Shown here piece by piece: positions 17,362-26,197 of a stretch of 64,000 nt of DNA; position 1 is the first letter of the stretch; every line of letters begins with the position of its first letter. The notes beneath the pieces were generated by a model. The model searched no databases. It worked only from the letters and a program-made list of their open reading frames with translations, and was not told the DNA's origin. A program made the position numbers and the translations under genes. Origin of the DNA: Pandoraea captiosa (GTDB taxonomy: Bacteria > Pseudomonadota > Gammaproteobacteria > Burkholderiales > Burkholderiaceae); assembly GCF_902459775.1 (NCBI RefSeq), contig NZ_CABPSQ010000009.1:62001-126000 (forward strand), given 5' to 3'.

Positions 17362-18585
17362 ATGAACGAGATCGAACGCGAACAACGCTTTGGTGCGCAC
17401 AACTACTCACCCCTGCCCGTTGTGCTCTCGCATGCCAAGGGCGTCTGGGTCTGGGACGTCGAGGGCAACCGTTATCTCGACATGATGAGCGCTTATTCCG
17501 CCGTCAGCCACGGCCATGCGCATCCGCGTCTGGTGGCCGCGCTCACCGCTCAGGCCCAGCGACTCGCCGTCGTCTCGCGGGCTTTCCATACCGACAGGCT
17601 CGGCGCTTTTCTCGAACGCCTTTGCGACCTCACCACCCTCGGTGGCGCCCTTCCCATGAACACCGGCGCCGAAGCCGTCGAGACCGCCATCAAGGCCGCA
17701 CGACGCTGGGGTTACAGCGTCAAGCGCATTCCGGCGGAAAAGGCGGAAATCATCGTCGCCGACGGCAATTTCCACGGACGCACCACCACCATCGTCGGCT
17801 TCTCTTCCGAGCCGGCGTATCGCGCCGACTTCGGCCCGTTCGCCCCCGGTTTCGTGCGTGTGCCCTTCGGCGACATCGAGGCTGTGCGCGCCGCCATCAC
17901 GCCCAACACCTGCGCCGTGCTCTTCGAGACGATTCAGGGCGAAGGCGGCATCGTCGTGCCACCCGACGGCTTTCTCAAGGCGCTGCGACAACTCTGCACG
18001 GCGCAAAACGTCCTCATGCTGCTCGACGAAATTCAGTCCGGGCTGGGGCGCACCGGCCGATGGTTCGCCTACCAGCACGAAGGCATCGTGCCCGACGGCA
18101 TCATGCTCGGCAAAGCCCTCGGCGGCGGCCTTTTGCCCGTGTCGGCGTTCGTGGCGAGACGCGACATCATCGATCTGTTCGAGCCCGGCAGCCATGGCTC
18201 AACCTTCGGCGGCAATGCGCTCGCTGCGGCCGTCGCGCTCGAAGCCCTCGACGTCATGGCTGACGAAGATCTGCCGGGCCGAAGCGCGGAAATGGGCGAA
18301 TATCTGCTCTCGCGCCTGCACGCGATACATTCGCCACTCATTCGGGAAGTGCGCGGACGCGGGCTATGGGCCGGCATCGAGATCGATCCGGCCGGTGCGG
18401 ATGCCCACGACCTGTCGATGCGAATGCTGCGCCGTCGCGTGCTGGCCAAGGAAACGCGCTCGACGGTGCTGCGCCTCGCGCCGCCGCTCGTCATCGAACG
18501 CACCGAGATCGACCTGTGTATCTCGGCACTCAAGGCCGTCCTTGCCGAAGCGGAGTCGGAGGCGACGTCGTCGCGTCGCACGTGA
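17362..18585 (+). CDS. rocD: Ornithine--oxo-acid aminotransferase
   Basis: A 407-residue PLP-dependent class III aminotransferase converting ornithine and 2-oxoglutarate to glutamate semialdehyde and glutamate. Sequence marks: [20 protein letters not shown] near residue 40, [41 protein letters not shown] and [15 protein letters not shown] with the PLP lysine. The start has GGAGG about 9 bases upstream. The next gene is another aminotransferase 113 bp downstream. Length and motifs fit ornithine rather than acetylornithine aminotransferase, though these overlap in specificity. Confidence 0.88.
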   Translation: MNEIEREQRFGAHNYSPLPVVLSHAKGVWVWDVEGNRYLDMMSAYSAVSHGHAHPRLVAALTAQAQRLAVVSRAFHTDRLGAFLERLCDLTTLGGALPMNTGAEAVETAIKAARRWGYSVKRIPAEKAEIIVADGNFHGRTTTIVGFSSEPAYRADFGPFAPGFVRVPFGDIEAVRAAITPNTCAVLFETIQGEGGIVVPPDGFLKALRQLCTAQNVLMLLDEIQSGLGRTGRWFAYQHEGIVPDGIMLGKALGGGLLPVSAFVARRDIIDLFEPGSHGSTFGGNALAAAVALEALDVMADEDLPGRSAEMGEYLLSRLHAIHSPLIREVRGRGLWAGIEIDPAGADAHDLSMRMLRRRVLAKETRSTVLRLAPPLVIERTEIDLCISALKAVLAEAESEATSSRRT

Positions 18586-18698
18586 CGCAAAAATCGCTTG
18601 CGCAAGCGAGCGACGTCGCGCTACAGTCGCCGTCACGGTGTGGCCAGCACACCGGCGTCGCTCGGACGGTTCCGGGCGCTTACGTTCCAGGGTTCATC

Positions 18699-19916
18699 AT
18701 GTCCAGCTCTCAGGGCTCGCGCAGCTTTGCGCGCATCAATCGTCTTCCCCCGTACGTTTTCAACATCACCGCCGAACTGAAGATGGCCGCACGCCGTCGC
18801 GGCGAGGACATCATCGACCTGTCGATGGGCAATCCCGACGGGGCCACGCCGCCGCATATCGTCAGCAAGCTCGTTGAAGTCGCACAACGCCCCGACACGC
18901 ATGGTTATTCGACCTCGCGCGGCATTCCGCGTCTGCGTCGCGCCATCACCCGCTGGTACAAGGACCGTTACGACGTCGAACTCGATCCCGAACGTGAAGC
19001 CATCGTCACCATCGGCTCGAAGGAAGGTCTCGCTCACCTGATGCTCGCCACGCTGGATCAGGGCGACACGGTGCTCGTGCCGAATCCTTCCTATCCGATT
19101 CACATCTACGGCGCGGTCATCGCGGGCGCAAACATCCGCTCCGTGCCGATGACGCCCGGCATCGACTTCTTCACCGAACTCGAACGCGGCATCCGCGAGA
19201 GCCATCCGAAGCCGAAGATGATCATTCTCGGCTTTCCGTCGAACCCCACGGCGCAGTGCGTCGAACTCGAATTCTTCGAGCGCGTCGTCGATCTCGCGCG
19301 CAAGCACGACATTCTCGTGGTGCACGACCTGGCCTACGCCGACATCGTGTATGACGGCTACCAGGCGCCGTCGATCATGCAGGTGCCCGGCGCGCAGGAC
19401 GTATGCGTTGAGTTTTTCACGTTGTCGAAGAGCTACAACATGGCCGGCTGGCGCATCGGCTTCATGGTCGGCAATCCGGAACTGGTCGCCGCGCTCGCGC
19501 GCATCAAGAGCTATCACGACTACGGCACGTTCACGCCGGTTCAGGTCGCCGCCATCGCCGCACTGGAAGGCGATCAGACATGCGCCGAGGAAATTCGCGC
19601 GCAATACCAGCGCCGCCGCGACGTACTCTACAAGGGATTGACGGAAGCGGGCTGGGCAGTCGATCTGCCGAAGGCGTCGATGTACATCTGGGCACGCATT
19701 CCGGAACCCTATCGCGCGCTCGGCTCGCTCGAATTCGCCAAGAAGCTGCTCGCGCAGGCCAAGGTGTCGGTCTCGCCCGGCATCGGTTTCGGCGAGTACG
19801 GCGACGAGTACGTGCGTTTCGCGCTGATCGAAAACGAGTCGCGCATCCGACAAGCCGTGCGCGGTATCAAGCACATGTTCCGTGAAGATGGGCTGGTGCA
19901 GCCGAGCGTTGCATAA
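18699..19916 (+). CDS. alaC: Alanine aminotransferase, AlaC-like class I/II
   Basis: A 405-residue PLP aminotransferase of the AlaC type, which forms alanine from pyruvate and glutamate. Visible: [59 protein letters not shown] and [19 protein letters not shown] with the catalytic lysine in SKSYNM. The start is fixed by the family N-terminus [21 protein letters not shown]. It follows rocD by 113 bp and may share transcription. A terminator lies 64 bp downstream, after a heptamer repeat. Confidence 0.88.
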   Translation: MSSSQGSRSFARINRLPPYVFNITAELKMAARRRGEDIIDLSMGNPDGATPPHIVSKLVEVAQRPDTHGYSTSRGIPRLRRAITRWYKDRYDVELDPEREAIVTIGSKEGLAHLMLATLDQGDTVLVPNPSYPIHIYGAVIAGANIRSVPMTPGIDFFTELERGIRESHPKPKMIILGFPSNPTAQCVELEFFERVVDLARKHDILVVHDLAYADIVYDGYQAPSIMQVPGAQDVCVEFFTLSKSYNMAGWRIGFMVGNPELVAALARIKSYHDYGTFTPVQVAAIAALEGDQTCAEEIRAQYQRRRDVLYKGLTEAGWAVDLPKASMYIWARIPEPYRALGSLEFAKKLLAQAKVSVSPGIGFGEYGDEYVRFALIENESRIRQAVRGIKHMFREDGLVQPSVA

Positions 19917-19935
19917 CCGGCCAGCCGCTCACGGC

Positions 19936-19977
19936 GAACGTTGAACGCTGAACGTTGAACGTTGAACGGCAGACGTT
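19936..19977. repeat. Heptamer tandem repeat (GAACGTT)6
   Basis: Six 7-bp units: GAACGTT, GAACGCT, GAACGTT, GAACGTT, GAACGGC, AGACGTT. It lies between the alaC stop and its terminator. It is the second 7-bp array in this window, with a different unit from the one at 15.5 kb. Confidence 0.85.
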
Positions 19978-19980
19978 GAG

Positions 19981-20010
19981 GGGGGCGCATCGCTTGCGCC
20001 CCCTCTTTCG
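19981..20010 (+). terminator. Intrinsic terminator after alaC
   Basis: GGGGGCGCA and TGCGCCCCC form a 9-bp stem with a 5-base loop, followed by the T-rich TCTTTCGTT. Confidence 0.75.
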
Positions 20011-20052
20011 TTGCCATCGACGTCTCGACGGCCCACACGCCAACCGTACGCG

Positions 20053-20829
20053 TTACGCTTGCCGGAGGTATCGACTCGGCACCTCTCCCAACACGCGACG
20101 AAACGCCGCCGTAAACGCACTGGGGCTGCCGTAGCCGAGATCGAGTGCAACGCGCGTCACGGCCTGTCCATCGCTCAACCGTTCGAGCGCCGCGAGCAAA
20201 CACACCTGCTGACGCCACTGCGCAAAGCTCACACCCGTCGCCTCGCGAAAGCGCCGCGTAAAAGTCCTTCGGCTCATCGATGCCAGTGCCGCCACCGCGT
20301 CGAGATCCATCGTCATCGACGGCGACGAAAACACCTCGCGACACACCCGCGCAAGCACGCCGTCGTCCGGTAGCGGCGCATGCAGCGACAACGTCGGCAT
20401 CGACGCAATTTCTGCCAGCAACAGCGCCATCAGCTTGCCTTCACGCGCGTGCTCGTCGTACATCGCGGGAAGATCGACGGCGTCGTTGAGCAACTGCACG
20501 AGCAACGCCGACACCCCGAACACGCAACACCGATCCGGCAACCCGACCGCCTCCGCGGCCTCGGGCGCGACGAAGGTATTGAGCATCGTCACCTGTCCGC
20601 TCATCGTCATTTCGTGCGACATGCCAGCGGGCACCCAACACGCCCGCTGCGGCGGCACGAACCAACGACCCTGCGGCGTCGACACGGTGATCATGCCGCG
20701 CGAAGCGAACGCAAACTGTCCGCGCGCGTGCGTGTGCCCGGGAAAGGTCAGCCCCGCCGGGTAATCGTTCGACGTGATGACGACGCTGCGGGGTAAGTGT
20801 TCGTAGGGATCGATCAACGTATTTCGCAT
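20053..20829 (-). CDS. AraC-family transcriptional regulator
   Basis: A 258-residue regulator with an N-terminal cupin-like sensor (FPGHTHARGQFAFASRGMITV, VPPQRACWVPAGMSHEM) and a C-terminal double HTH (LDAVAALASMSRRTFTRRFREATGVSFAQWR, VTRVALDLGYGSPSAFTAAFRR). The start at MRNTLIDPYEH is chosen because the frame upstream of it crosses the promoter region of the divergent hydrolase gene. The 94-bp shared intergenic region suggests that it controls the hydrolase and itself. Confidence 0.9.
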   Translation of the reverse strand: MRNTLIDPYEHLPRSVVITSNDYPAGLTFPGHTHARGQFAFASRGMITVSTPQGRWFVPPQRACWVPAGMSHEMTMSGQVTMLNTFVAPEAAEAVGLPDRCCVFGVSALLVQLLNDAVDLPAMYDEHAREGKLMALLLAEIASMPTLSLHAPLPDDGVLARVCREVFSSPSMTMDLDAVAALASMSRRTFTRRFREATGVSFAQWRQQVCLLAALERLSDGQAVTRVALDLGYGSPSAFTAAFRRVLGEVPSRYLRQA

Positions 20830-20923
20830 GGCCCGAATTCTACAGTTATTGACCCAATATCGGCGGTGGACAAACGTGAGGGCTTCTAAGATAGGCATCC
20901 CTCTCGCCCTTCCCGACATCCCC

Positions 20924-21682
20924 ATGCCCAACACTTTCCATCGGGTCGGCCACGGCCCCCATGCCGTCATCGTGCTTCATGGCTGGTTCGGCGACGCGCA
21001 TTCGTTCCATGCGTGCGAACCCTGGCTGTCGCAGGACGCCTTCAGCTATGTCTTCATGGACTATCGCGGCTATGGCGGCATGCGCGACGCGACCGGCGAC
21101 TTCACCATCGACGAAATCGCCAAAGACACCATCGCACTGGCCGACGCCCTCGACCTCGCCACCTTCTCGCTCGTCGGACATTCGATGGGCGCGATGGCGA
21201 TCGAGAAGGTCGCCGCGCTGGCGCCTCAGCGCGTGCGCAAACTGATTCCGGTAGCGCCCGTACCGTGCGGCGGCATTCGGTTCGACCCCATGCGTCGCGC
21301 CCTTTTCGAGGATGCTGCGAGATCGCACTCGGACCGCATGGCGATCATCGACCGCAGCACAGGCACCCGGCTGCCACCGGCATGGATCGACTGGAAGGCG
21401 GATTACTCGATGACGCATTCGTCACAGCGAGCTTTCGCGGCGTACTTCCGCGCGTGGGCGGATACGGATTTCAGCGACGCGCTCAATGCGTCGGTGCCCG
21501 TCAACGTGCTCATCGGCGAACATGACCCCGTGTTCGATATCGGGCTGATGCAGCAAACCTATCTGAAGCGTTACTCGCGCGCGCGCGTCGAGACGATCCG
21601 CAACGCCGGCCACTACCCGATGAACGAAACGCCGCTCGCCCTGGTAAGCGCCATCGAGTCGAGCCTGCGCGACGAAGGCTGA
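20924..21682 (+). CDS. Alpha/beta hydrolase
   Basis: A 252-residue alpha/beta hydrolase. The oxyanion segment is VLHGWFGDAHSF, the nucleophile elbow is GHSMGA, the acid is in IGEHDPVFD and the catalytic histidine is in NAGHYPMNETP, so the triad is complete. The substrate is unknown; the size fits a small ester or peroxidase-like hydrolase. It is divergent from the AraC regulator (94 bp apart). Start at MPNTFHRVGHG. Confidence 0.88.
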   Translation: MPNTFHRVGHGPHAVIVLHGWFGDAHSFHACEPWLSQDAFSYVFMDYRGYGGMRDATGDFTIDEIAKDTIALADALDLATFSLVGHSMGAMAIEKVAALAPQRVRKLIPVAPVPCGGIRFDPMRRALFEDAARSHSDRMAIIDRSTGTRLPPAWIDWKADYSMTHSSQRAFAAYFRAWADTDFSDALNASVPVNVLIGEHDPVFDIGLMQQTYLKRYSRARVETIRNAGHYPMNETPLALVSAIESSLRDEG

Positions 21683-21691
21683 CAGACGTCG

Positions 21692-21726
21692 AAAAAGCAA
21701 TGGGGAGTCCGCAGACTCCCCATTGC
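21692..21726 (-). terminator. Intrinsic terminator of the thiolase-ligase-PPC operon
   Basis: A perfect 13-bp stem (GCAATGGGGAGTC with GACTCCCCATTGC) and a 4-base loop, followed on the minus strand by five T. It lies 66 bp after the stop of the last operon gene. It may also slow plus-strand reading from the hydrolase gene, although that side lacks a T run. Confidence 0.8.
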
Positions 21727-21791
21727 CGTCAGCCTGCGCGAGTGGCCGAACTCAGCAGTGTTCGCAACATTCGGCAACACCCGGCAACCCC

Positions 21792-22205
21792 TCAGGCCGG
21801 CAACCACTCCTGCAACGTCACCTCGATGGTGATGAACGACAGGTTGCCGCCGCGCACGAAGCGTCCGGCGAACATGCGGCCCTCGGTGTCCGCCACCATG
21901 CCATGGAGCATCGGCACCCCATTGGCGGCGTCGGGCCTCGCGTCGACCTCACCGAACACATTGAGGATTTCGACACCGGGGCCGCTCACCAGCTGCTCGC
22001 GCCAGCCGTCGCCCGAGCGGAACGCCAGCCGTGCATCGATCAGACTGCCGACCGCCCCGCGCACGATAGCCCGCGCAATCGCATGTTCGGCGCACAGCGC
22101 CTCGATGCTCTCCGTCAGATCCTGATTCGGCTTCAGACGCGCGACCACCAACCTGCCCAACGTGCCATTCTCGATGGCTACGGGAACCTCCAGCGCTACG
22201 CTCAT
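21792..22205 (-). CDS. PPC/DUF296-domain protein (second of a tandem pair)
   Basis: A 137-residue single-domain protein of the PPC (plants and prokaryotes conserved) / DUF296 fold. ESIEALCAEHAIARAIVRGAVGSLIDAR, VEILNVFGEVD, PMLHGMVADTEGRMFAGRFVRG and FITIEVTLQEW follow the family pattern. The conserved histidine lies in LHGM. In plants this domain follows AT-hooks; bacterial members lack them and have no firm function. Its start overlaps the upstream paralogue by 4 bp (ATGA), so they are co-translated. It belongs to a thiolase and acyl-CoA ligase operon, which suggests a metabolic or ligand-binding role rather than DNA binding. Confidence 0.83.
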   Translation of the reverse strand: MSVALEVPVAIENGTLGRLVVARLKPNQDLTESIEALCAEHAIARAIVRGAVGSLIDARLAFRSGDGWREQLVSGPGVEILNVFGEVDARPDAANGVPMLHGMVADTEGRMFAGRFVRGGNLSFITIEVTLQEWLPA

Positions 22206-22738
22206 GAGAAATCTCCCGCCACCGGACGCAGCAGATGAAACCGCGTTTCCTCATCGTCGCCGGTCACATAGCCACCATGCTCGAACAGACACAGACGAAT
22301 CACCACGGGCTCGTCGCCGGCCCAGGTGTGATCGAGAATCAGGTGCCCGCCATGCAGCTCGCCGCCCGGGTCGGAAAACCCCGCATGGCAGTGCAGCAGC
22401 GTCGCGCCATCGGAGGTTCGGCCCACGGTGAGCGAGCCGCCGATCAGATCGACCTCGCGCAGTTCGTCGACAGGCGCGCCATACCCGAAGGGGCGCTGCG
22501 CATCCGTCGTATTCTCGATCATGTGATACCGCAGACCACGCGCGGTACCCGCACAGAAACGCCCGACGCCGCCACCATACGCATAGCGGGATAACGCCGC
22601 GCGTATGGACTCGCCGAGATTCGCACCAGACCGGATCGTCACGCGCAGTTCGTGCTGCCCGCTCAGCACGCAGTCTTCCACACGGGGTAACGTGGGGACG
22701 CCTGCATGTTGATAGACCCGTGAAAGCGCAGGTTTCAT
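22202..22738 (-). CDS. PPC/DUF296-domain protein (first of a tandem pair)
   Basis: A 178-residue PPC/DUF296-like protein. LGESIRAALSRYAYGGGVGRFCAGTARGL and DLIGGSLTV fit the domain, and LLHCHAGFSDPGGELHGGHLI is strikingly His-rich, with H-C-H and H-G-G-H placed where the family is thought to bind metal. It is longer than its neighbour and differs clearly, so the pair probably forms a heteromer or works on related ligands. The start at MKPALSRVYQHAG overlaps the CoA ligase stop by 4 bp, and the stop overlaps the next gene by 4 bp. Confidence 0.8.
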   Translation of the reverse strand: MKPALSRVYQHAGVPTLPRVEDCVLSGQHELRVTIRSGANLGESIRAALSRYAYGGGVGRFCAGTARGLRYHMIENTTDAQRPFGYGAPVDELREVDLIGGSLTVGRTSDGATLLHCHAGFSDPGGELHGGHLILDHTWAGDEPVVIRLCLFEHGGYVTGDDEETRFHLLRPVAGDFS

Positions 22739-24312
22739 AGTCGATAGTCTCCTTGCTCTTCGAGCATCGTCTTGATTTGCTTTTTCACGATCTTGCCGTA
22801 GCCCGATTTGGGCATGGCACTCCAGAACACGAAGCGACGCGGCCACTTGTAACGGGCAATGCGCGCTTCGAGATGTCCGAGCAGTTCATCGGCCTGTGCG
22901 GCCATGCCTTCCCGGGCGACCACCACTGCGAGCCCGCTCTCGCCCCATTTGGGGTCGGGCACGCCGAGCACGGCACACTCCGACACGCACGGGTGAGTGA
23001 GCAGCGCTTCCTCGATCTCGCGCGGATACACGTTCGAGCCGCCCGAGATGTACATGTCCGACGCGCGGCCCGTGATGTACAGGAACCCCTGCGCATCCAC
23101 ATGCCCGAGGTCGCCGGTGTGAAACCAGTCGTCCTTGAACGCCTTGGCATTGGCGTCCGGATTGTTGTGATACCCCATGAAGACGGCGGGCCCGCGCACG
23201 CAGATTTCGCCCGACGCGAAGGGAGGCTGACGCTGCCCCTGCTCGTCCAGAATCGCCACCTCCATGCCCGTGCGCGGTAATCCGCACGTGCCCACGCGGG
23301 CATCGGGCGCGTCGTCGTCATCGGTATGCAACCACGGCGGCAGCACAGTGATGTTGCCGGTGACTTCCCCAAGGCCGTAGTACTGCACCAGCACGCGTCC
23401 GAGCTTTTGCAACGCGTATTTCTGATCGGCGCGATACATCGGCGCACCCGCATAGATCACAAAGCGCAGCGAACTATGGTCGTATTGGTCGACGGCGGGG
23501 TCCTCTACGAGCATCTTGACGATGGTCGGCACCGTGAACATGTTGTCCACGCGATGCCGCTCGATCGCCTGCCACACCTGCGCGGCGTCCATCTTCTCGC
23601 CGGGCAGCAGCACGCTGGCCGCCCCGCGTGCGGTGTTGACGATGGCGTGAATGCCTGCGCCGTGCGAGAGCGGCGCCACGACCATCGAACGACTGCGGTA
23701 CGTGATGCCCGGCATGAGATCGGCCAGGTGATTGGTGACGACGAAGGCCATCTGACCGTGCGAGAGCACACCGGCCTTCGGATGGCCGGTCGTGCCCGAC
23801 GTGTAGAAGAACCAGAGCGGATCTTCGTACTCGACCTCGGCTTCATAGCCCGGTGCGCCGAGATGTTCGGTCACCAGCGTCTCGTAATGCAGTTCGCCGT
23901 CGCGCGGCGCGCCCAGCGCAATCACGTGCCGCAACGCCGGCGACGCGGCACGCACCGCGTCCACATGGCCCTCGAATCCGGTGTCGTAAATCATCACGCA
24001 GGCGCCGCTCGACTGGCCCAGATAGGCGGCTTCCGGGGCAGTGATACGAAAGTTCGTCGGCACCCACACTGCGCCCAGGCGAAAGGCAATCCAGGCGCTC
24101 TCGAAAATCGGCAGGTTATTGCGCGAATGCACCAGCAACTTGTCGCCCTTGCCGACGCCGAGCTTGCGCAGCGCGTCGACGACGGCGTTGACGCGGGCGT
24201 CGATCTCGCCCCACGTCGTGACCTTGTCACCGACGATCAGGCCGGGTTCGTCCGGATGACGGCGAGCGACGTCGGCCAGCAAACGACCGAGGTTCATGAC
24301 CTTCTTGAGCAT
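22735..24312 (-). CDS. Acyl-CoA ligase (AMP-forming)
   Basis: A 525-residue ANL-superfamily adenylating enzyme that should activate a carboxylic acid to its CoA thioester. The phosphate loop YTSGTTGHPKAGVLSH, YYGLGEVTGNITVLP, GDLGHVDAQGFLYITGRASDMYISGG and the C-terminal lysine region KSGYGKIVKKQIK are intact. The start at MLKKVMNLGRLL has AGGAGA 8 bases upstream. It is downstream of the thiolase by 20 bp and overlaps the first PPC gene. The substrate is not deducible; the fatty- or aryl-acid type is open. The TRAP transporter in the divergent operon may import the acid. Confidence 0.9.
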   Translation of the reverse strand: MLKKVMNLGRLLADVARRHPDEPGLIVGDKVTTWGEIDARVNAVVDALRKLGVGKGDKLLVHSRNNLPIFESAWIAFRLGAVWVPTNFRITAPEAAYLGQSSGACVMIYDTGFEGHVDAVRAASPALRHVIALGAPRDGELHYETLVTEHLGAPGYEAEVEYEDPLWFFYTSGTTGHPKAGVLSHGQMAFVVTNHLADLMPGITYRSRSMVVAPLSHGAGIHAIVNTARGAASVLLPGEKMDAAQVWQAIERHRVDNMFTVPTIVKMLVEDPAVDQYDHSSLRFVIYAGAPMYRADQKYALQKLGRVLVQYYGLGEVTGNITVLPPWLHTDDDDAPDARVGTCGLPRTGMEVAILDEQGQRQPPFASGEICVRGPAVFMGYHNNPDANAKAFKDDWFHTGDLGHVDAQGFLYITGRASDMYISGGSNVYPREIEEALLTHPCVSECAVLGVPDPKWGESGLAVVVAREGMAAQADELLGHLEARIARYKWPRRFVFWSAMPKSGYGKIVKKQIKTMLEEQGDYRL

Positions 24313-24332
24313 CTCTTGTCTCCTGTATGCAC

Positions 24333-25499
24333 TTAGCGTGCTTCGAGAATGCTCACGTAGTTCGCCACCGCCGCGCCGCCCATGTTGAACACGCCCGCGA
24401 GCTTCGCGCCGGGAATCTGCATCTGCCCGGCGGTGCCCGTCAGTTGCATGGCGGCCATCACGTGCATCGACACGCCTGTCGCGCCCACTGGATGCCCCTT
24501 CGCCTTCAGACCGCCCGACGGATTGACCGGCAGCAGGCCGTTCTTTTCCGTCAGTCCTTCTGCCAGCACGTTCGCACCCTGCCCCGGCTTGGCCAGGCCC
24601 ATCGCCTCGTACTCGATGAGCTCGGCAATGGTGAAGCAGTCGTGGGTCTCGACCAGCGAAAGGTCCTTGAGCGATACCCCGGCCACGCCCAGCGCCTGAC
24701 GCCACGCATGCTGACCGCCTTCGAACGCCAGCGGATCGCGGCGTGAGAGCGGCAGATAATCGTTGACCTGCACGGCCGCGCGAAAACCGACCGACTTGGG
24801 CATCGTGCGCGCAACGTCGGCCTTGGAAATCACGAGGGCGGCGGCCCCGTCGGACACCATCGAGCAATCGGTGCGCTTGAGCGGGCCGGCCACGAACGGG
24901 TTCTTCTCGGAGACGTTGCGGCAGAAGTCGTAGCCGAAGTCGCGCCGCATGTGCGCATACGGATTCACGCTGCCGTTGCGATGGTTCTTGGCGGCAATGC
25001 GGGCGAGCGCGTCGGACTGGTCGCCATAGCGCTCGAAGTAGGCCTGCGCAATGGTGCCGAACACACCGGCAAAGCCGCCAGGAATACCGGCTTCTTCACG
25101 CGCATACGAACACTTGAGCAACACCTCGCCGACTTGCGGGGTGGCCAGCTCCGTCATCTTCTCGAAGCCGATCACCAGCACGTGCGTGGCCTTGCCCGCT
25201 TCGATGGATTGCAGTCCGCCATGCACGGCGGCGGAGCCCGTGGCGCAAGCATTCTCGTAGCGCGTGGCGGGCTTGAAGCGCAGACCGGGAATGCGATTGA
25301 AAACAAGCGAAGACGGGAAGTCCTGATACAGAAAACCGCCGTTGAACGTGCCGACGTGGATCGAATCGATCTGCTCGGGTGAGAGGCCTGCGTCGTCCAA
25401 TGCGGCCTGAGCGACGTCGGCGAGCAGGACTTCGGCATCGACGTTATCGAGTTTGCCGAACTGGGAGTGGGCCCAGCCGGTAAGGCATGCAGCAACCAT
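24333..25499 (-). CDS. Thiolase-family acyltransferase (SCP-x/acetyl-CoA acetyltransferase type)
   Basis: A 388-residue thiolase. The nucleophile is in YENACATGSAAVHGG, the HDCF motif (VETHDCFTIAELIEYE) is the SCP-2-thiolase type variant, and GGLKAKGHPVGATGVSMH holds the second active-site histidine. The expected reaction is thiolytic cleavage of a 3-ketoacyl-CoA, or the reverse. Start at MVAACLTGWAHSQFG; the longer frame upstream has no family match. It leads the operon with the CoA ligase and two PPC proteins and is preceded by a 698-bp region with palindromic operators. Confidence 0.9.
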   Translation of the reverse strand: MVAACLTGWAHSQFGKLDNVDAEVLLADVAQAALDDAGLSPEQIDSIHVGTFNGGFLYQDFPSSLVFNRIPGLRFKPATRYENACATGSAAVHGGLQSIEAGKATHVLVIGFEKMTELATPQVGEVLLKCSYAREEAGIPGGFAGVFGTIAQAYFERYGDQSDALARIAAKNHRNGSVNPYAHMRRDFGYDFCRNVSEKNPFVAGPLKRTDCSMVSDGAAALVISKADVARTMPKSVGFRAAVQVNDYLPLSRRDPLAFEGGQHAWRQALGVAGVSLKDLSLVETHDCFTIAELIEYEAMGLAKPGQGANVLAEGLTEKNGLLPVNPSGGLKAKGHPVGATGVSMHVMAAMQLTGTAGQMQIPGAKLAGVFNMGGAAVANYVSILEAR

Positions 25500-26197
25500 G
25501 AAGTGTCTCCGGAAAAATGGGGTCATCCAGACTCCGGTGAGCAATTTCGATGCCAGTTCTGCAAAGCGCCCGTGAACACGCCCAGGGCACTGCGTTGTGC
25601 GCGACATCGACGGCTCGGTCAGTCGTCGTTGCGAGTTCGCCAGGTCTCATGCACTTGTGGTGCGTTCGCAATTGACGCAAGCGTAAAGCGGGATTCATGA
25701 CCCCATCAAGCGAATTTTTCTGCACGCCGCAAGCGTTTCCTTTGCTGTGCCGCAACAAGAATTCACATCGCGCAATGGTTGCGACACCTGTCGCATCGCT
25801 CGCGCTCCACGGTGCGACAGGTGTCGCAGCCGTCGGGCCAAATGCGACAGGTGTCACACCGCCTTCTTTCGGATCTCGAACCATGCTTTGCACATGCAGC
25901 AAAACGTGCGGGTGCCCGCCTGCGGCGCGCGAAGCCTTGTTGTATCTGGTGAAAACCGTCTCGCCGGGAACACGGGATTTCACTAGTGCTTAACAACGTA
26001 AGGGTTTTCCCGTTCGGGCCCCGAACTGGCATTCGATTTGCGTAAGATTACCCAGCCACTTGCGAGCCGAACCATCAACACCCAGCGAGACTCTCGCGAA
26101 TCGCCCTCCGAGTTGGCCGGAACATTGCAAGGCAACACGCCTGCCTGTCCCGCGCTTCACACGCAGTCACCAAACCTATAATCAGGAGACATGCAGT
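25500..26197. other. Divergent regulatory region between thiolase and TRAP operons
   Basis: A 698-bp non-coding region. Small open frames on both strands show no start signals or family features. The one clear structure is a set of three palindromes near its centre (listed separately). Promoters for both operons must lie here, but I see no pair of -35 and -10 boxes good enough to call. Confidence 0.6.
25780..25858. promoter_or_regulatory. Three phased palindromic operators, TGCGACA-SS-TGTCGCA
   Basis: The 16-bp sites TGCGACACCTGTCGCA (25780-25795), TGCGACAGGTGTCGCA (25813-25828) and TGCGACAGGTGTCACA (25843-25858) have centre-to-centre distances of 33 and 30 bp, about three helical turns each. 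Sites 1 and 2 are perfect in the arms; site 3 has one mismatch. They are the expected design of a cooperative dimeric repressor or activator controlling both divergent operons. No regulator with a known match to this sequence is in the window; the LysR gene at 30 kb would be expected to use T-N11-A sites instead. Confidence 0.7.

Noticed and set aside
26177-26182. TATAAT just before the TRAP dctP gene as a promoter
   Set aside because: It is only 16 bp from the start codon and touches the ribosome site; the transcript would have almost no leader, and no -35 is present.
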